From: DATLGB01 sp037724045
GTDB lineage: Bacteria; Actinomycetota; Thermoleophilia; Solirubrobacterales; Solirubrobacteraceae
Assembly: GCA_037724045.1 (NCBI GenBank)
Contig: JBBJOW010000006.1
Coordinates: 1-64,000 of the forward strand
Length of the DNA stretch: 64,000 nt
Reading direction: 5' to 3'
In this document: positions 31,800 to 39,508 of the stretch, in pieces
How the letters are laid out: each line of letters opens with the position of its first letter
How positions within the stretch are numbered: the first letter of the stretch is position 1
Made by a program: the position numbers and the translations under genes
The notes under the pieces: model-generated
What the model was told of the DNA's origin: nothing
Databases searched by the model: none
The model's input: only the letters and a program-made list of their open reading frames with translations

Positions 31800-33125
31800 C
31801 TATTCGGCCTTCGGGGGCTTGGGCGTCGGCGTCGGACGCGGCGTCCTGACGGGCCTGGGGGTCCTGACGGGCTTCGGCGTTCTCGCGGGCTTCGGCGTCT
31901 TGACGGGCTTCGGCGTCCTGGCCGGCTTCGGCGTCTTCTCGGGCTTGGGCGCGTCGACGACGGGCGGCGGCGCGGAGGGCGCAGGGGACGAGACAGGCGT
32001 CGCCGACGGGACGGCGGCACCCGTCCCCGGCGCTCGGTCGGCCGGGCGCGGCTTGAACCGAGTACCTGCGCGCCGCGACGAGGCTCGATCGCGGCCCGGA
32101 CGCCGTTCGGCGGCCCGCCTCGCTCGCTCCGGCACGGAGGGCGCTTCCGCGGTCGGCGTCGGTAGGACCGCCGGAACGCCTCGCGCAGGTCGTGCGGACG
32201 ATTCCGACGGCTGTATCCCCTCGACGGCGCGCGGAGGCGGATCGTTGCGGACCACCTCGCGCACCCCGACGCCCGCGCCGGCGGTCGTGGCGACGACGGC
32301 GGCGCCCGCGGCCATCTTGGCCACCAGTGACGCGCCGCCGCCCCCGCCACCCAGCAGCTGGGCGAGCAGGGCAGCCGCGGCAGCCGCGGGCAGCGGTGGT
32401 GCGAGCAGCGCGAGGTCGGTCTGGCGAAGCGCGATCGCGTCGCGCAGCGCGCGGCAGTCCTCGCAGCCGCGCAGGTGCGCGCGCACGGTCCGGGCGCGCA
32501 GGCGCCGGCCGTCGTGTTCGGAGATCAGGGCACGGACCTCAGCGCAGTCCATGGCCCGGCCCCGTTCGGATTCCTGCAGGCTCAGCCGCGCCTCGAGGAT
32601 CGCCTGCTTGGCCTTGTCCGGGCCGACGCCGAGCGCCGTGCCGATCTCCGCGTGCGAGAGCCCGCTCAGCTCGCGCATGACCAGCGCGCCGCGCTGGCGC
32701 TCCGGGAGAGCCTGCAGGTCGCTCACGAGCAGCGAGAGGCGACGTCGGTCCTCCAGCGTCGCGTCCAGATCGGGCCCGACCGCCGTGTCCGCGAGCTCGG
32801 TCGTCGGACGTCGCCGGCGCAGGGCGGAGACCGCCTCGTTGTGGGCGATCCGGAACAGCCACGGCCGCAGCGGCGCCTCGGGCACGGCACGGCGCAGCGC
32901 CACGAGCGCGTTGGTCATCACCGACTGCAGGACGTCGTGCGCGTCGTGCTCCTCGCGCACGACCGTCAGGCAGTAGCGAAACAGGGGCGCCTGGTAGCGG
33001 CGGTAGATCGCAGCGAAGGCTCGCTCGTCGCCCGCGGAGACCAGCCTGACCAGCCGGTCGTCGGACAGCACGCGCAGGTGGGGGCTGGCGCGCGAGCCCG
33101 GGCGGGCGATGGCGTTTGCGCTCAT
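31800..33125 (-). CDS. ECF sigma factor fused to zinc-finger anti-sigma-like domain and probable membrane segment
   Basis: 441 residues, ATG 33125. Sigma region 2 (about 28-97: AFAAIYRRYQAPLFRYCL, DVLQSVMTNAL, LRPWLFRIAHNE) and region 4 (about 132-184: LPERQRGALVMRELSGLSHA, then EIGTALGV). A zinc-finger-like motif follows directly: Cys194, His217, Cys221 and Cys224 (AHLRGCEDCRAL), the pattern of anti-sigma factors. Next is a weak hydrophobic stretch (about 265-288), then a long disordered Pro/Lys tail with TPKP repeats, probably outside the cell. If the helix spans the membrane the sigma factor would be tethered. Coupled by ATGA to two small upstream genes. Confidence 0.9.
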   Translation of the reverse strand: MSANAIARPGSRASPHLRVLSDDRLVRLVSAGDERAFAAIYRRYQAPLFRYCLTVVREEHDAHDVLQSVMTNALVALRRAVPEAPLRPWLFRIAHNEAVSALRRRRPTTELADTAVGPDLDATLEDRRRLSLLVSDLQALPERQRGALVMRELSGLSHAEIGTALGVGPDKAKQAILEARLSLQESERGRAMDCAEVRALISEHDGRRLRARTVRAHLRGCEDCRALRDAIALRQTDLALLAPPLPAAAAAALLAQLLGGGGGGASLVAKMAAGAAVVATTAGAGVGVREVVRNDPPPRAVEGIQPSESSARPARGVPAVLPTPTAEAPSVPERARRAAERRPGRDRASSRRAGTRFKPRPADRAPGTGAAVPSATPVSSPAPSAPPPVVDAPKPEKTPKPARTPKPVKTPKPARTPKPVRTPRPVRTPRPTPTPKPPKAE

Positions 33126-33430
33126 GCGGCACGTATGACACCAGACCGCGGCGCTTCGTCACACACCGCGTCGACGATGTGTCCGAGTACGTCCCACTCG
33201 ACGAAGTAGAGGCCGTCGTGCTTTTCGGCGTGCGAGGTGAAGAAGACCCCGTCCGTCGTCGCGGCGAACACGTAACGGTGGATCAGCAGTCCGCACAGGC
33301 GCAGGGTCGGCAGCCAGTCCTGCCGGGAGAACGCCAGCTCGTACGCGCCCTCCCAGTCGTCCTGGGAGGCCGCCGCGTCCGCGCGCCGCGGGTGCAGGCG
33401 GGCCGGCCACGCCCGGCGCTGAAGGTTCAT
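33122..33430 (-). CDS. Small protein upstream of and coupled to the sigma factor
   Basis: 102 residues, ATG 33430; both ends overlap neighbours (ATGA at 33427-33430 and 33122-33125). A basic N-terminal stretch (NLQRRAWPARLHPRR) is followed by an acidic, aromatic domain (DDWEGAYELAFSRQDW, YVFAATTDGVFFTSHAEKHD, LYFVEWDVLGHIVDAV). No membrane segment. No family recognised. Tight coupling to the sigma/anti-sigma fusion suggests a regulator or sensor of that system. Confidence 0.72.
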   Translation of the reverse strand: MNLQRRAWPARLHPRRADAAASQDDWEGAYELAFSRQDWLPTLRLCGLLIHRYVFAATTDGVFFTSHAEKHDGLYFVEWDVLGHIVDAVCDEAPRSGVIRAA

Positions 33431-33573
33431 GGAGACCCCTCGTCGGCCTCGGAGAGCTTGCGGATCGTCAGCGCGAGCCAGAGGACTCCCTGGGTGGCGG
33501 CGAGTGGGTCCGCCGAGGGCTGGGCGGAGCGTTGCAGGCTCGCCATCAGCTCAGGTGTCCTGCGGAAGATCAT
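33427..33573 (-). CDS. 48-residue protein, first gene of the sigma operon
   Basis: ATG 33573 to TGA 33427-33429, whose last bases overlap the next ATG. Sequence order: basic start (MIFRRTPELM), small linker (QRSAQPSADPLA), then a hydrophobic-to-basic helix (TQGVLWLALTIRKLSEAD). The coupling with the downstream gene and helical pattern support it as a real gene, but it is too short to assign. A GTG slightly upstream is closed by an in-frame stop. Confidence 0.5.
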   Translation of the reverse strand: MIFRRTPELMASLQRSAQPSADPLAATQGVLWLALTIRKLSEADEGSP

Positions 33574-33645
33574 TCCCAGGTCACGCGCCCGGGCCGCAAG
33601 AGTCGGGATCTATCGCCCCGAACGTGGAAGACTGCGTCAGACACC

Positions 33646-35028
33646 GTGCGCCGCACCAAGATCGTCGCCACCCTCGGACCCGCCACCCAGACCCCTGAGC
33701 GGCTCGACGCGCTGCTGACCGCCGGGGTCGACTGCGTGCGGATCAACTGCTCGCACGGGACGCGCGAGGAGCAGGGCGCACGCTGCGAGGCGGCACGGGC
33801 GGCGGCGCAGCGCGCCGGGCGGCCGCTCGGCGTGCTCTTCGATCTTCAGGGTCCCAAGCTGCGCCTCAGCGCCCGGACCGAGGCGCGGATGGTGCGCCCC
33901 GGCGAGGCGGTGACCTTCGGGCCCGACCACCTCACCGTCGACTTCCCCGGCTTCGCGGCGCTCGTGACCGGGCGCTCCGAGGTGGTGCTCGGCGATGGCA
34001 TCCCCCGCTTCATGGTCACCGGCATCGACGGCGACCGCGTGCACGCCCTGGCGGCCACCGGCGGTGCGGTCACCGCGCGCAAGGGCGTCAACGTCACCTA
34101 CGCCCGCCCCAACCTGCCGGCACTGACCGAGAAGGACGTCGCCGACCTCGCCTTCGCCGCAGAGATGCGCGCGGACTTCGTCGCGCTCTCCTTCGTGCGC
34201 TCCGCCGCCGACGTGGTGGACCTGCGCGACCGGCTGCGCGCCCTGGGCAGCCGCGCGCGCACCATCGCCAAGATCGAGAAGATCGAGGCCTACGAGCACC
34301 TCGACGACATCCTCGCCGTCACCGACGGGATCATGGTGGCGCGCGGCGACTACGGCGTCGAGGCCGGCGTCGCCCGCGTGCCGCTGATGCAGAAGGACGC
34401 GATCTTCCGCGCCACGCAGTGGGGCAAGTTCGTCATCACCGCCACGCAGATGCTCGAGTCGATGATCCACGCACCGGAGCCGACGCGCGCCGAGGCCGCG
34501 GACGTCGCCAATGCCGTCATCGACGGGACGTCGGCGGTGATGCTCTCGGCGGAGACCGGCGTCGGGGACTTCCCGGTCGAGGCCGTGCGCGCGATGGCCG
34601 AGATCGCCCATGCGGCGGAGGAGTCGCCGGTCATCCACGGGCGCTGCCGTGTCGTCGACCACGACACGGCCGCGGCGTCGGTCCTGCACGCGGCAGTGCA
34701 GCTGGCCGAGGATCTCGACGTCGCCGCCCTCGTCATCCCGACCGCGACCGGCGGCGGGGCGCGGGCGTGCTCGAAGTACCGGCCCGACCGCCCGATCGTG
34801 GCGCTCGTGCACGACGACGGCGTCGCGGCGCAGATGACGCTCGAGTGGGGCGTCCGGGTGGGGATGATGGACGTGGCCGAGAACGTCGACGACCTCGTCG
34901 AGGACGCGCTGACCTGCGCGCGCGACGTCGCCGGCATCAAGAGCGGGGAAAGCGTGGTGCTGACGGCCGGGCGGCGTACGGGCACGCCTGGGGCGACCAG
35001 CCTGATCATGGTGCGGGAGGTGCCGTAG
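33646..35028 (+). CDS. pyk: Pyruvate kinase
   Basis: Converts phosphoenolpyruvate and ADP to pyruvate and ATP, the last step of glycolysis. 460 residues from GTG 33646. Landmarks: RRTKIVATLGPATQTPE, VRINCSHG (active-site Arg), catalytic-Lys region TIAKIEKIEAYEHLDD, metal-binding GDYGVEAG, and ITATQMLESMIHAPEPTRAE with ANAVIDGTSAVMLSAET. The usual ARGDLGVE reads ARGDYGVE here, a mild variant. The C-terminal allosteric domain is present (VIPTATGGGARACSKYRP). It shares a short divergent region with the sigma operon. Confidence 0.96.
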   Translation: MRRTKIVATLGPATQTPERLDALLTAGVDCVRINCSHGTREEQGARCEAARAAAQRAGRPLGVLFDLQGPKLRLSARTEARMVRPGEAVTFGPDHLTVDFPGFAALVTGRSEVVLGDGIPRFMVTGIDGDRVHALAATGGAVTARKGVNVTYARPNLPALTEKDVADLAFAAEMRADFVALSFVRSAADVVDLRDRLRALGSRARTIAKIEKIEAYEHLDDILAVTDGIMVARGDYGVEAGVARVPLMQKDAIFRATQWGKFVITATQMLESMIHAPEPTRAEAADVANAVIDGTSAVMLSAETGVGDFPVEAVRAMAEIAHAAEESPVIHGRCRVVDHDTAAASVLHAAVQLAEDLDVAALVIPTATGGGARACSKYRPDRPIVALVHDDGVAAQMTLEWGVRVGMMDVAENVDDLVEDALTCARDVAGIKSGESVVLTAGRRTGTPGATSLIMVREVP

Positions 35029-35282
35029 TGGGGATCTTGGACAAGCTGACGAGCCGTACGCCGCCCAAGCCGCCGCCGCCGCCGCCGGGCACGCCCGCGC
35101 AGCCGGACGTCGAGCTCGAGCGCGACGGGCAGCGGCGGCCGGTCACCGCTCGCGTGGCCACGGCTACCGAGCGTGAGCGGCTATGGCCGCGCCTGGTGGC
35201 GATGTACCCGAGCTACGACGTGTATCAGTCGCGCACCGACCGGGTGATCCCCGTCATCCTGTGCGCGCCGCGTTCGCCTTGA
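35028..35282 (+). CDS. Deazaflavin-type nitroreductase C-terminal domain with polyproline head
   Basis: 84 residues from GTG 35028, overlapping the pyruvate kinase stop by one base. An unusual N-terminus (GILDKLTSRTPPKPPPPPPG) is followed by the C-terminal third of the F420-dependent nitroreductase-like family (PDVELERDGQRRPVTARV, then RERLWPRLVAMYP and RTDRVIPVILCAP). The flavin-binding N-terminal part is missing, so catalysis is doubtful. It looks like a truncated gene or a domain used for another purpose. A full paralogue lies at 36308-36721. Confidence 0.62.
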   Translation: MGILDKLTSRTPPKPPPPPPGTPAQPDVELERDGQRRPVTARVATATERERLWPRLVAMYPSYDVYQSRTDRVIPVILCAPRSP

Positions 35283-36306
35283 AGTAGCCGACCATCGCGT
35301 CGACGTACTCGTCGAAGCGCGGCGGGGCGAGGCCGAGCGGGCCGAGCAGGTCGACGGCGCGGCGGGTGTCGAAGGCGACGGAGTGGTTCAGGTAGGCGAC
35401 CGACTCCCGCGGCGTGCCGCCGAAGAACTGGCGCACACGCTTCGAGCGCAGGCTCGCCTCGACGAGCGCCGGCGGGACGCGGCCCTTCGGGTCGCGGCCG
35501 ACGTACGCGCGCGACAACGTCGTCACCAGGTCGCTGGTCAGCAGCGGGTCAGGGTCGACGAGGTGCAGCGTCTGGCCCTCGGCCGCCGGCAGGAACGCGG
35601 TGGCGGTGATGGCCCTGACGACGAAGTCGACCGGAACGACGTTGAAGGGCGAGTCGGAGGCGCCGAACTGCGCGACGGCCCGGCCGAAGCCCTCCATCCG
35701 CTCGATCGTGCGCAGGATGTAGTAGGGGCCGTCGAACTTCTCCGTCTCGCCGGTCTGCGAATCGCCGACGACGATGGCGGGGCGCAGAATCGTGGTGGGG
35801 ACGTGGTCGAGTGTCTCGCGCACCCAGACCTCGGCCTGGAACTTCGTCGACTCGTAGTGATTCTTGAAGTCCTGGCCCATGACGAGCTCGTGCTCGTAGA
35901 CGACCCCGTGGCGCCTGCCGGCGACGTAGGCGGTGCTGACGTAGACGTGACGCTCGAGCCGTTCGGCGGCGAGGCACAGCTCGAGCACGTTTCCGGTGCC
36001 GTCCACGTTGACGCGCTGGGCGACATCGTCGGGCACGGCGAGGTCGTAGATCGCGGCGAGGTGGAAGACGTGGGTGACGTCGGAGGTGAGCCGCTCCCAG
36101 TCTGAGCCGCCGAGGCCCAGCCGCCGCTCGGAGATGTCGCCCTCGAGGATCTCCAGCCGGTCCTGCGCGAGCTCGCGCGCCGCGGCCGCCATGCGCGGCT
36201 CGACCAGCGCGACGACCTGGAGATCGTCGTGCTCTGCCAGCAGCGCACGGACGAGACGCCGGCCGATGAAGCCCGGAAAGCCGGTGACGAGCGCGGTGCG
36301 GGCCAA
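35254..36306 (-). CDS. NAD(P)-dependent extended SDR, acyl-reductase or epimerase type
   Basis: 350 residues from TTG 36306, two bases after the upstream gene's stop. Rossmann motif TGFPGFIGRRL, DVTHVFHLAAIYD, catalytic YESTK (Tyr-x3-Lys) and ILRPAIVVGDSQTGE show an extended short-chain dehydrogenase close to the NAD-binding-4/male-sterility branch (fatty-acyl reductase-like). FNVVPVDFVV is also typical of that branch. It overlaps the convergent truncated nitroreductase gene by 29 bases. Substrate unknown; a long-chain thioester or aldehyde is a reasonable inference. Confidence 0.82.
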   Translation of the reverse strand: MARTALVTGFPGFIGRRLVRALLAEHDDLQVVALVEPRMAAAARELAQDRLEILEGDISERRLGLGGSDWERLTSDVTHVFHLAAIYDLAVPDDVAQRVNVDGTGNVLELCLAAERLERHVYVSTAYVAGRRHGVVYEHELVMGQDFKNHYESTKFQAEVWVRETLDHVPTTILRPAIVVGDSQTGETEKFDGPYYILRTIERMEGFGRAVAQFGASDSPFNVVPVDFVVRAITATAFLPAAEGQTLHLVDPDPLLTSDLVTTLSRAYVGRDPKGRVPPALVEASLRSKRVRQFFGGTPRESVAYLNHSVAFDTRRAVDLLGPLGLAPPRFDEYVDAMVGYFKANAARTG

Positions 36307-36307
36307 G

Positions 36308-36721
36308 CTACGCCCGCTCGAGGATGACGACGGGGATCTCGCGGTCGGTCTTCTGCTGATACTCGGTGTAGTCGGGCCACTCCTCGTTCATGCGCGTCCA
36401 CAGCCGCTCGCGCTCCTCGCCCTCCGCGTCGTGGGCCGTGGCCTTGAACCGGTCGGACTTGACCTGGACTTCGACCTCGGAGTCATCCTCCATGTTGAGG
36501 TACCAGGCCGGCGGCTCGTCCGCGCCGCCCTTGGAGGCGACGATGATGAAACGGTCGTCGTCGGGCGCGTAGATCAGGGGCGCGACGCGGGGCTGGCCGG
36601 ACTTGCGCCCGGTGGTGGTCAGCAGCAGGCACTGGGTGCCCTTCCAGTCGTGTCCGCGCTCGCCGTCGGTATCGATGTAGACGCGGACGTGCTCGTCGCC
36701 GAAGAGGTTGTCGTCGCTCAT
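36308..36721 (-). CDS. Deazaflavin-dependent nitroreductase family protein
   Basis: 137 residues, ATG 36721. The order matches the Ddn/DUF385 family, whose members bind F420: N-terminal loop, LLLTTTGRKSGQPRVAPLIY (cofactor contact), DDRFIIVASKGG, PAWYLNMEDDSEVEVQV, then RERLWTRMNEEWPDYTEYQQ and the end REIPVVILER. Cytosolic, with an unknown redox substrate. It precedes and probably is cotranscribed with the SDR gene (stop and TTG start two bases apart). It is the complete counterpart of the fragment at 35028-35282. Confidence 0.88.
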   Translation of the reverse strand: MSDDNLFGDEHVRVYIDTDGERGHDWKGTQCLLLTTTGRKSGQPRVAPLIYAPDDDRFIIVASKGGADEPPAWYLNMEDDSEVEVQVKSDRFKATAHDAEGEERERLWTRMNEEWPDYTEYQQKTDREIPVVILERA

Positions 36722-36748
36722 GGGCGGCAGACTATTCCGGTGAGCCGA

Positions 36749-36834
36749 TCAGCAGCTGTCGTAGACGTGGCCCCGGCTGCCCTTCGGGCTGACGTTGAGG
36801 TTGTCGAACTCCACCGCGTCGAAGCCCTTGCGCG
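36749..36834 (-). pseudogene. Short C-terminal gene remnant
   Basis: Directly after the hydrolase gene's stop (36835-36837), another minus frame reads RKGFDAVEFDNLNVSPKGSR and then GHVYDSC before a TGA at 36749-36751. The KGFDAVEFDN pattern recalls the C-terminal catalytic region of GH114-type proteins. No upstream part is present. It may be a deletion scar or chance. Confidence 0.3.
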
Positions 36835-37590
36835 CTACGTGGACGAGCCCTCGAGCAGCAGGTCCGCGACGAGCCCGGGGTCGTCCCACATGGGCATGTG
36901 GCCGCAGCCCTCGAGCACGACGGAGCGGCTGCCGTCCGGTAGCCGGCGCGGACGGGCGACGAGGCGGTCGCGGGACGGCCAGCCGAAGGTGAGGGGAACG
37001 TCGATGTCGTCGAGGCGCTCGAAGCGCGAAGACCGCATCGCGGAGTTGACCGCCGTAAAGCCCGGGGCCTCGACGTAGGCGCGGATCAGCGCGGCGGCGT
37101 CCTCGGGCGGCATCCGGCCGGGGTGACCGACCGTGCCGGTGAGCGCGAGGCGGCGCGCGATGGGCGACTTCATGAGGTAGGGGATCGCAGGCAGGGCGGC
37201 GCGGCCCACGCGGCGGGCCACGCTCGGCTTCGGGCCCAGCGCCCGCGGCCAGAGGCCGGCGGGGGCGATCGCGGTCACCGAGCGCACGGCGCCCAGCAGC
37301 GCGAGCTCGAGCGCCACCCAGCCGCCGAGCGAGTTGCCGGCCACGTGCGGGCGGTCGAGGCCGAGCTCGGCCAGGCCGTCGGCGACGGCGCGGGCGAGTG
37401 CCGGCGGTGACGGTGTGCTGCCGTGGTTGAGCGCGGCCGTCTGCCCGAAACCGGGCATGTCGATGGCGAGGACCTCGCGCTCGGCGGCGAGGCGCTCGAA
37501 GACCGGCTTCCAGACGTGGCGGTCCGCGCCGAGACCGTGGATGAGGACGAGCGGCGGGCCGCAGCCGGCGCGGTCGACACCGAGCGTCAC
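36835..37590 (-). CDS. Alpha/beta hydrolase, last gene of the lipid operon
   Basis: 251 residues from GTG 37590, overlapping the methyltransferase stop (GTGA). The oxyanion region LVLIHGLGADRHVW, the nucleophile elbow GNSLGGW, the acid in FGWPSRDRLV and the base in CGHMPMWDDP complete a Ser-Asp-His triad. The lid region (about 120-180) is short. In this operon it could act on an acyl ester or thioester made by the neighbouring enzymes, which is inferred from position alone. Confidence 0.87.
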   Translation of the reverse strand: MTLGVDRAGCGPPLVLIHGLGADRHVWKPVFERLAAEREVLAIDMPGFGQTAALNHGSTPSPPALARAVADGLAELGLDRPHVAGNSLGGWVALELALLGAVRSVTAIAPAGLWPRALGPKPSVARRVGRAALPAIPYLMKSPIARRLALTGTVGHPGRMPPEDAAALIRAYVEAPGFTAVNSAMRSSRFERLDDIDVPLTFGWPSRDRLVARPRRLPDGSRSVVLEGCGHMPMWDDPGLVADLLLEGSST

Positions 37591-38870
37591 GACGCGGCGG
37601 CGAGGTCCTGGACGACGGCGGAGACCCCGCGGACGGGCGCGCCGTGCAACGGCTTGGAGAGGAGGAGCTGCATCACCGAGATGCGGCGCTCGGCAAAGCC
37701 GGCCTCGCAGTAGGCCAGATACAGCCGCCAGATGCGGCGGAAGCGATCGTCGTAGCCGAGCGCCTCGAGCTCGTCGGTGTGGGCCTCGACGTTCTCGCGC
37801 CAGCGGCGCAGGGTCTCCGGATAGTGGGCGGTCAGATCCTCGAGGCCGGTCATGCGCAGATCGGTCCGCCGCGCGACGTTGCGCGAGATGATCTCCATCG
37901 ACGGCAGGCACCCGTTGGGGAAGACGAACGCGCGGATGAACGAGCGCGACGCCTTTTCGACGTGGTAGGCGCGGTCATCCATGATGATCGCCTGCAGCAG
38001 CGCCGCGCCGTCGGGCTTGAGCAGGTGCGAGCACTGCGCGAAGAAGGTCCCGAAGTCGCGCCACCCCACCGCCTCGATCATCTCGATCGAAGCGAGCTTG
38101 TCGTAGGTGCCGGTGAGCAGTCGGTAGTCCTGGTCGACGACGGTCACCAGGTCCTCGACGCCGGCTTCGCGGACGCGCTGCTGCGCGTACTCGAACTGCT
38201 CCCGGGAGATCGTGGTCGTCGTCACGCGGCACCCGCGGGTGGTGGCAGCGTGCACGGCGAGGCCTCCCCAGCCGGTGCCGATCTCGATGACGTGGTCCTG
38301 GGGCCCGAGCTCGAGCTTCTCGCAGACCAGGTCGAGCTTGGCGACGGAGGCCTCCTCGAGCGTCATGTCCGGCCGCGCGAAGTACGCCGAGGAGTACGAC
38401 ATCGTCGGGTCGAGCATCAGCTCGTAGAGGTCGTTGCCGAGGTCGTAGTGCGCGGAGATGTCCTGCTTGGACTGCTGCTCGGTGTTGCGCGCCGAGCGCA
38501 GGCGCTGGAAGGGCGCGCGCAGGGGCGTGAGACGGCGGCGGACCTCGTCGAGCTCGGCGGTGTTGCGGGCCGCGACGCGGATCAGCGACGTCAGGTCCGG
38601 GCTGTCCCAGTAGCCACGGGCGTAGGCCTCGCCCATCCCGCTCGAGCCCTTCAGAAGCAGCGGCCAGGCGCGGTCGTCGTTGACGGTGACGAACGCGGAC
38701 GGCCCCTCGGCGCCGCCGCCGAAGACCTTCGGGCGCCCACCCTGGGTGACGGTGAGCGAGCCCACGAAGATGCGGCTCAGCAGGCCGTGGACGACGGTGC
38801 GGGCCGCGCGCTGGCCGGGGGCCACGTTGCGACCGGCTTCGCCGGTGCGAACCTGAGGCTTCGCGATCAT
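37587..38870 (-). CDS. Cyclopropane-fatty-acid synthase-like methyltransferase 1
   Basis: 427 residues, ATG 38870 overlapping the DUF1365 stop (ATGA). The N-terminal domain resembles the lipid-binding part of Cfa enzymes. The C-terminal SAM domain has HYDLGNDLYELMLDPTMSYS, then VIEIGTGWGGLAVHAAT (SAM loop), VDQDYRLLTGTYDKLASIEM and FIRAFVFPNGCLPS. It adds a methylene or methyl from SAM to an unsaturated acyl chain of membrane lipid. A second family member lies at 40795-41829, and the whole neighbourhood is lipid-related. Confidence 0.92.
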   Translation of the reverse strand: MIAKPQVRTGEAGRNVAPGQRAARTVVHGLLSRIFVGSLTVTQGGRPKVFGGGAEGPSAFVTVNDDRAWPLLLKGSSGMGEAYARGYWDSPDLTSLIRVAARNTAELDEVRRRLTPLRAPFQRLRSARNTEQQSKQDISAHYDLGNDLYELMLDPTMSYSSAYFARPDMTLEEASVAKLDLVCEKLELGPQDHVIEIGTGWGGLAVHAATTRGCRVTTTTISREQFEYAQQRVREAGVEDLVTVVDQDYRLLTGTYDKLASIEMIEAVGWRDFGTFFAQCSHLLKPDGAALLQAIIMDDRAYHVEKASRSFIRAFVFPNGCLPSMEIISRNVARRTDLRMTGLEDLTAHYPETLRRWRENVEAHTDELEALGYDDRFRRIWRLYLAYCEAGFAERRISVMQLLLSKPLHGAPVRGVSAVVQDLAAAS

Positions 38871-39508
38871 GCTGCCGCTTTCGGGTGGGGATGGCCGGGG
38901 ACGCCACGCAGGCGCAGCGCCAATGCATGGGCGTAGATCAGGGGAAGCGTGTGCACCGCGCTACCGCGAAGCAGCGGCGCCAGGGCGAACGGCCGGCGGC
39001 GCAGATTGAGCGTCGCGTCGAAGGCCTTGCCCTCGGCTCCCGCGCTTTCGATGTGCACGGACAGCGTCTCCCCCGGCTTGGGGGCTCGGAAGGCGTAGCG
39101 CTGGTCCATCGGCATCAGCGGGGAGACGTGCAGCTCCTTCGCCATGTCGTCGCCGGCGACGTAGGTGTGGCGCTCGCCCCACGGCGTGTTGGTCACCTCG
39201 GCGAGCACCGCCTCGAGCGTCTCGCCATCGTCCGCGAAGGCGTAGTAGAAGGACACCGGGTTGAATACGAAGCCGAGGGTCCGCAGCGTGGTGAGGATGC
39301 GGACCGGGCCCGTTGTGCCGGCGCTCGCGCGGACCGCGTCGGCGGTCAGGTAGTCCGAGGCGCGGAACCAGACGAGGCCGCGCCGCGCAAGGCGCGCCGG
39401 GACCGCGTCGAGGTCGACGTAGGCGTAGGCGACCCTGTGGGCGAACTCGTTGCCGCGGACGGCGTAGCGACGGTGGCGCACGGTGCCGGTGTAGAGCGCG
39501 ACACTCAT
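38867..39508 (-). CDS. DUF1365 family protein
   Basis: 213 residues, ATG 39508 overlapping the oxidoreductase stop (ATGA). Hallmarks of DUF1365: YTGTVRHRRYAVRGNEFAHR, then VRILTTLRTLGFVFNPVSFY and EVTNTPWGERHTYV, with KELHVSPLMPMDQRY. Members cluster with cyclopropane-synthase-like methyltransferases and flavin oxidoreductases in many bacteria, as here. The biochemical function is not known; an accessory role in modified fatty-acid formation is inferred. Confidence 0.92.
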   Translation of the reverse strand: MSVALYTGTVRHRRYAVRGNEFAHRVAYAYVDLDAVPARLARRGLVWFRASDYLTADAVRASAGTTGPVRILTTLRTLGFVFNPVSFYYAFADDGETLEAVLAEVTNTPWGERHTYVAGDDMAKELHVSPLMPMDQRYAFRAPKPGETLSVHIESAGAEGKAFDATLNLRRRPFALAPLLRGSAVHTLPLIYAHALALRLRGVPGHPHPKAAA

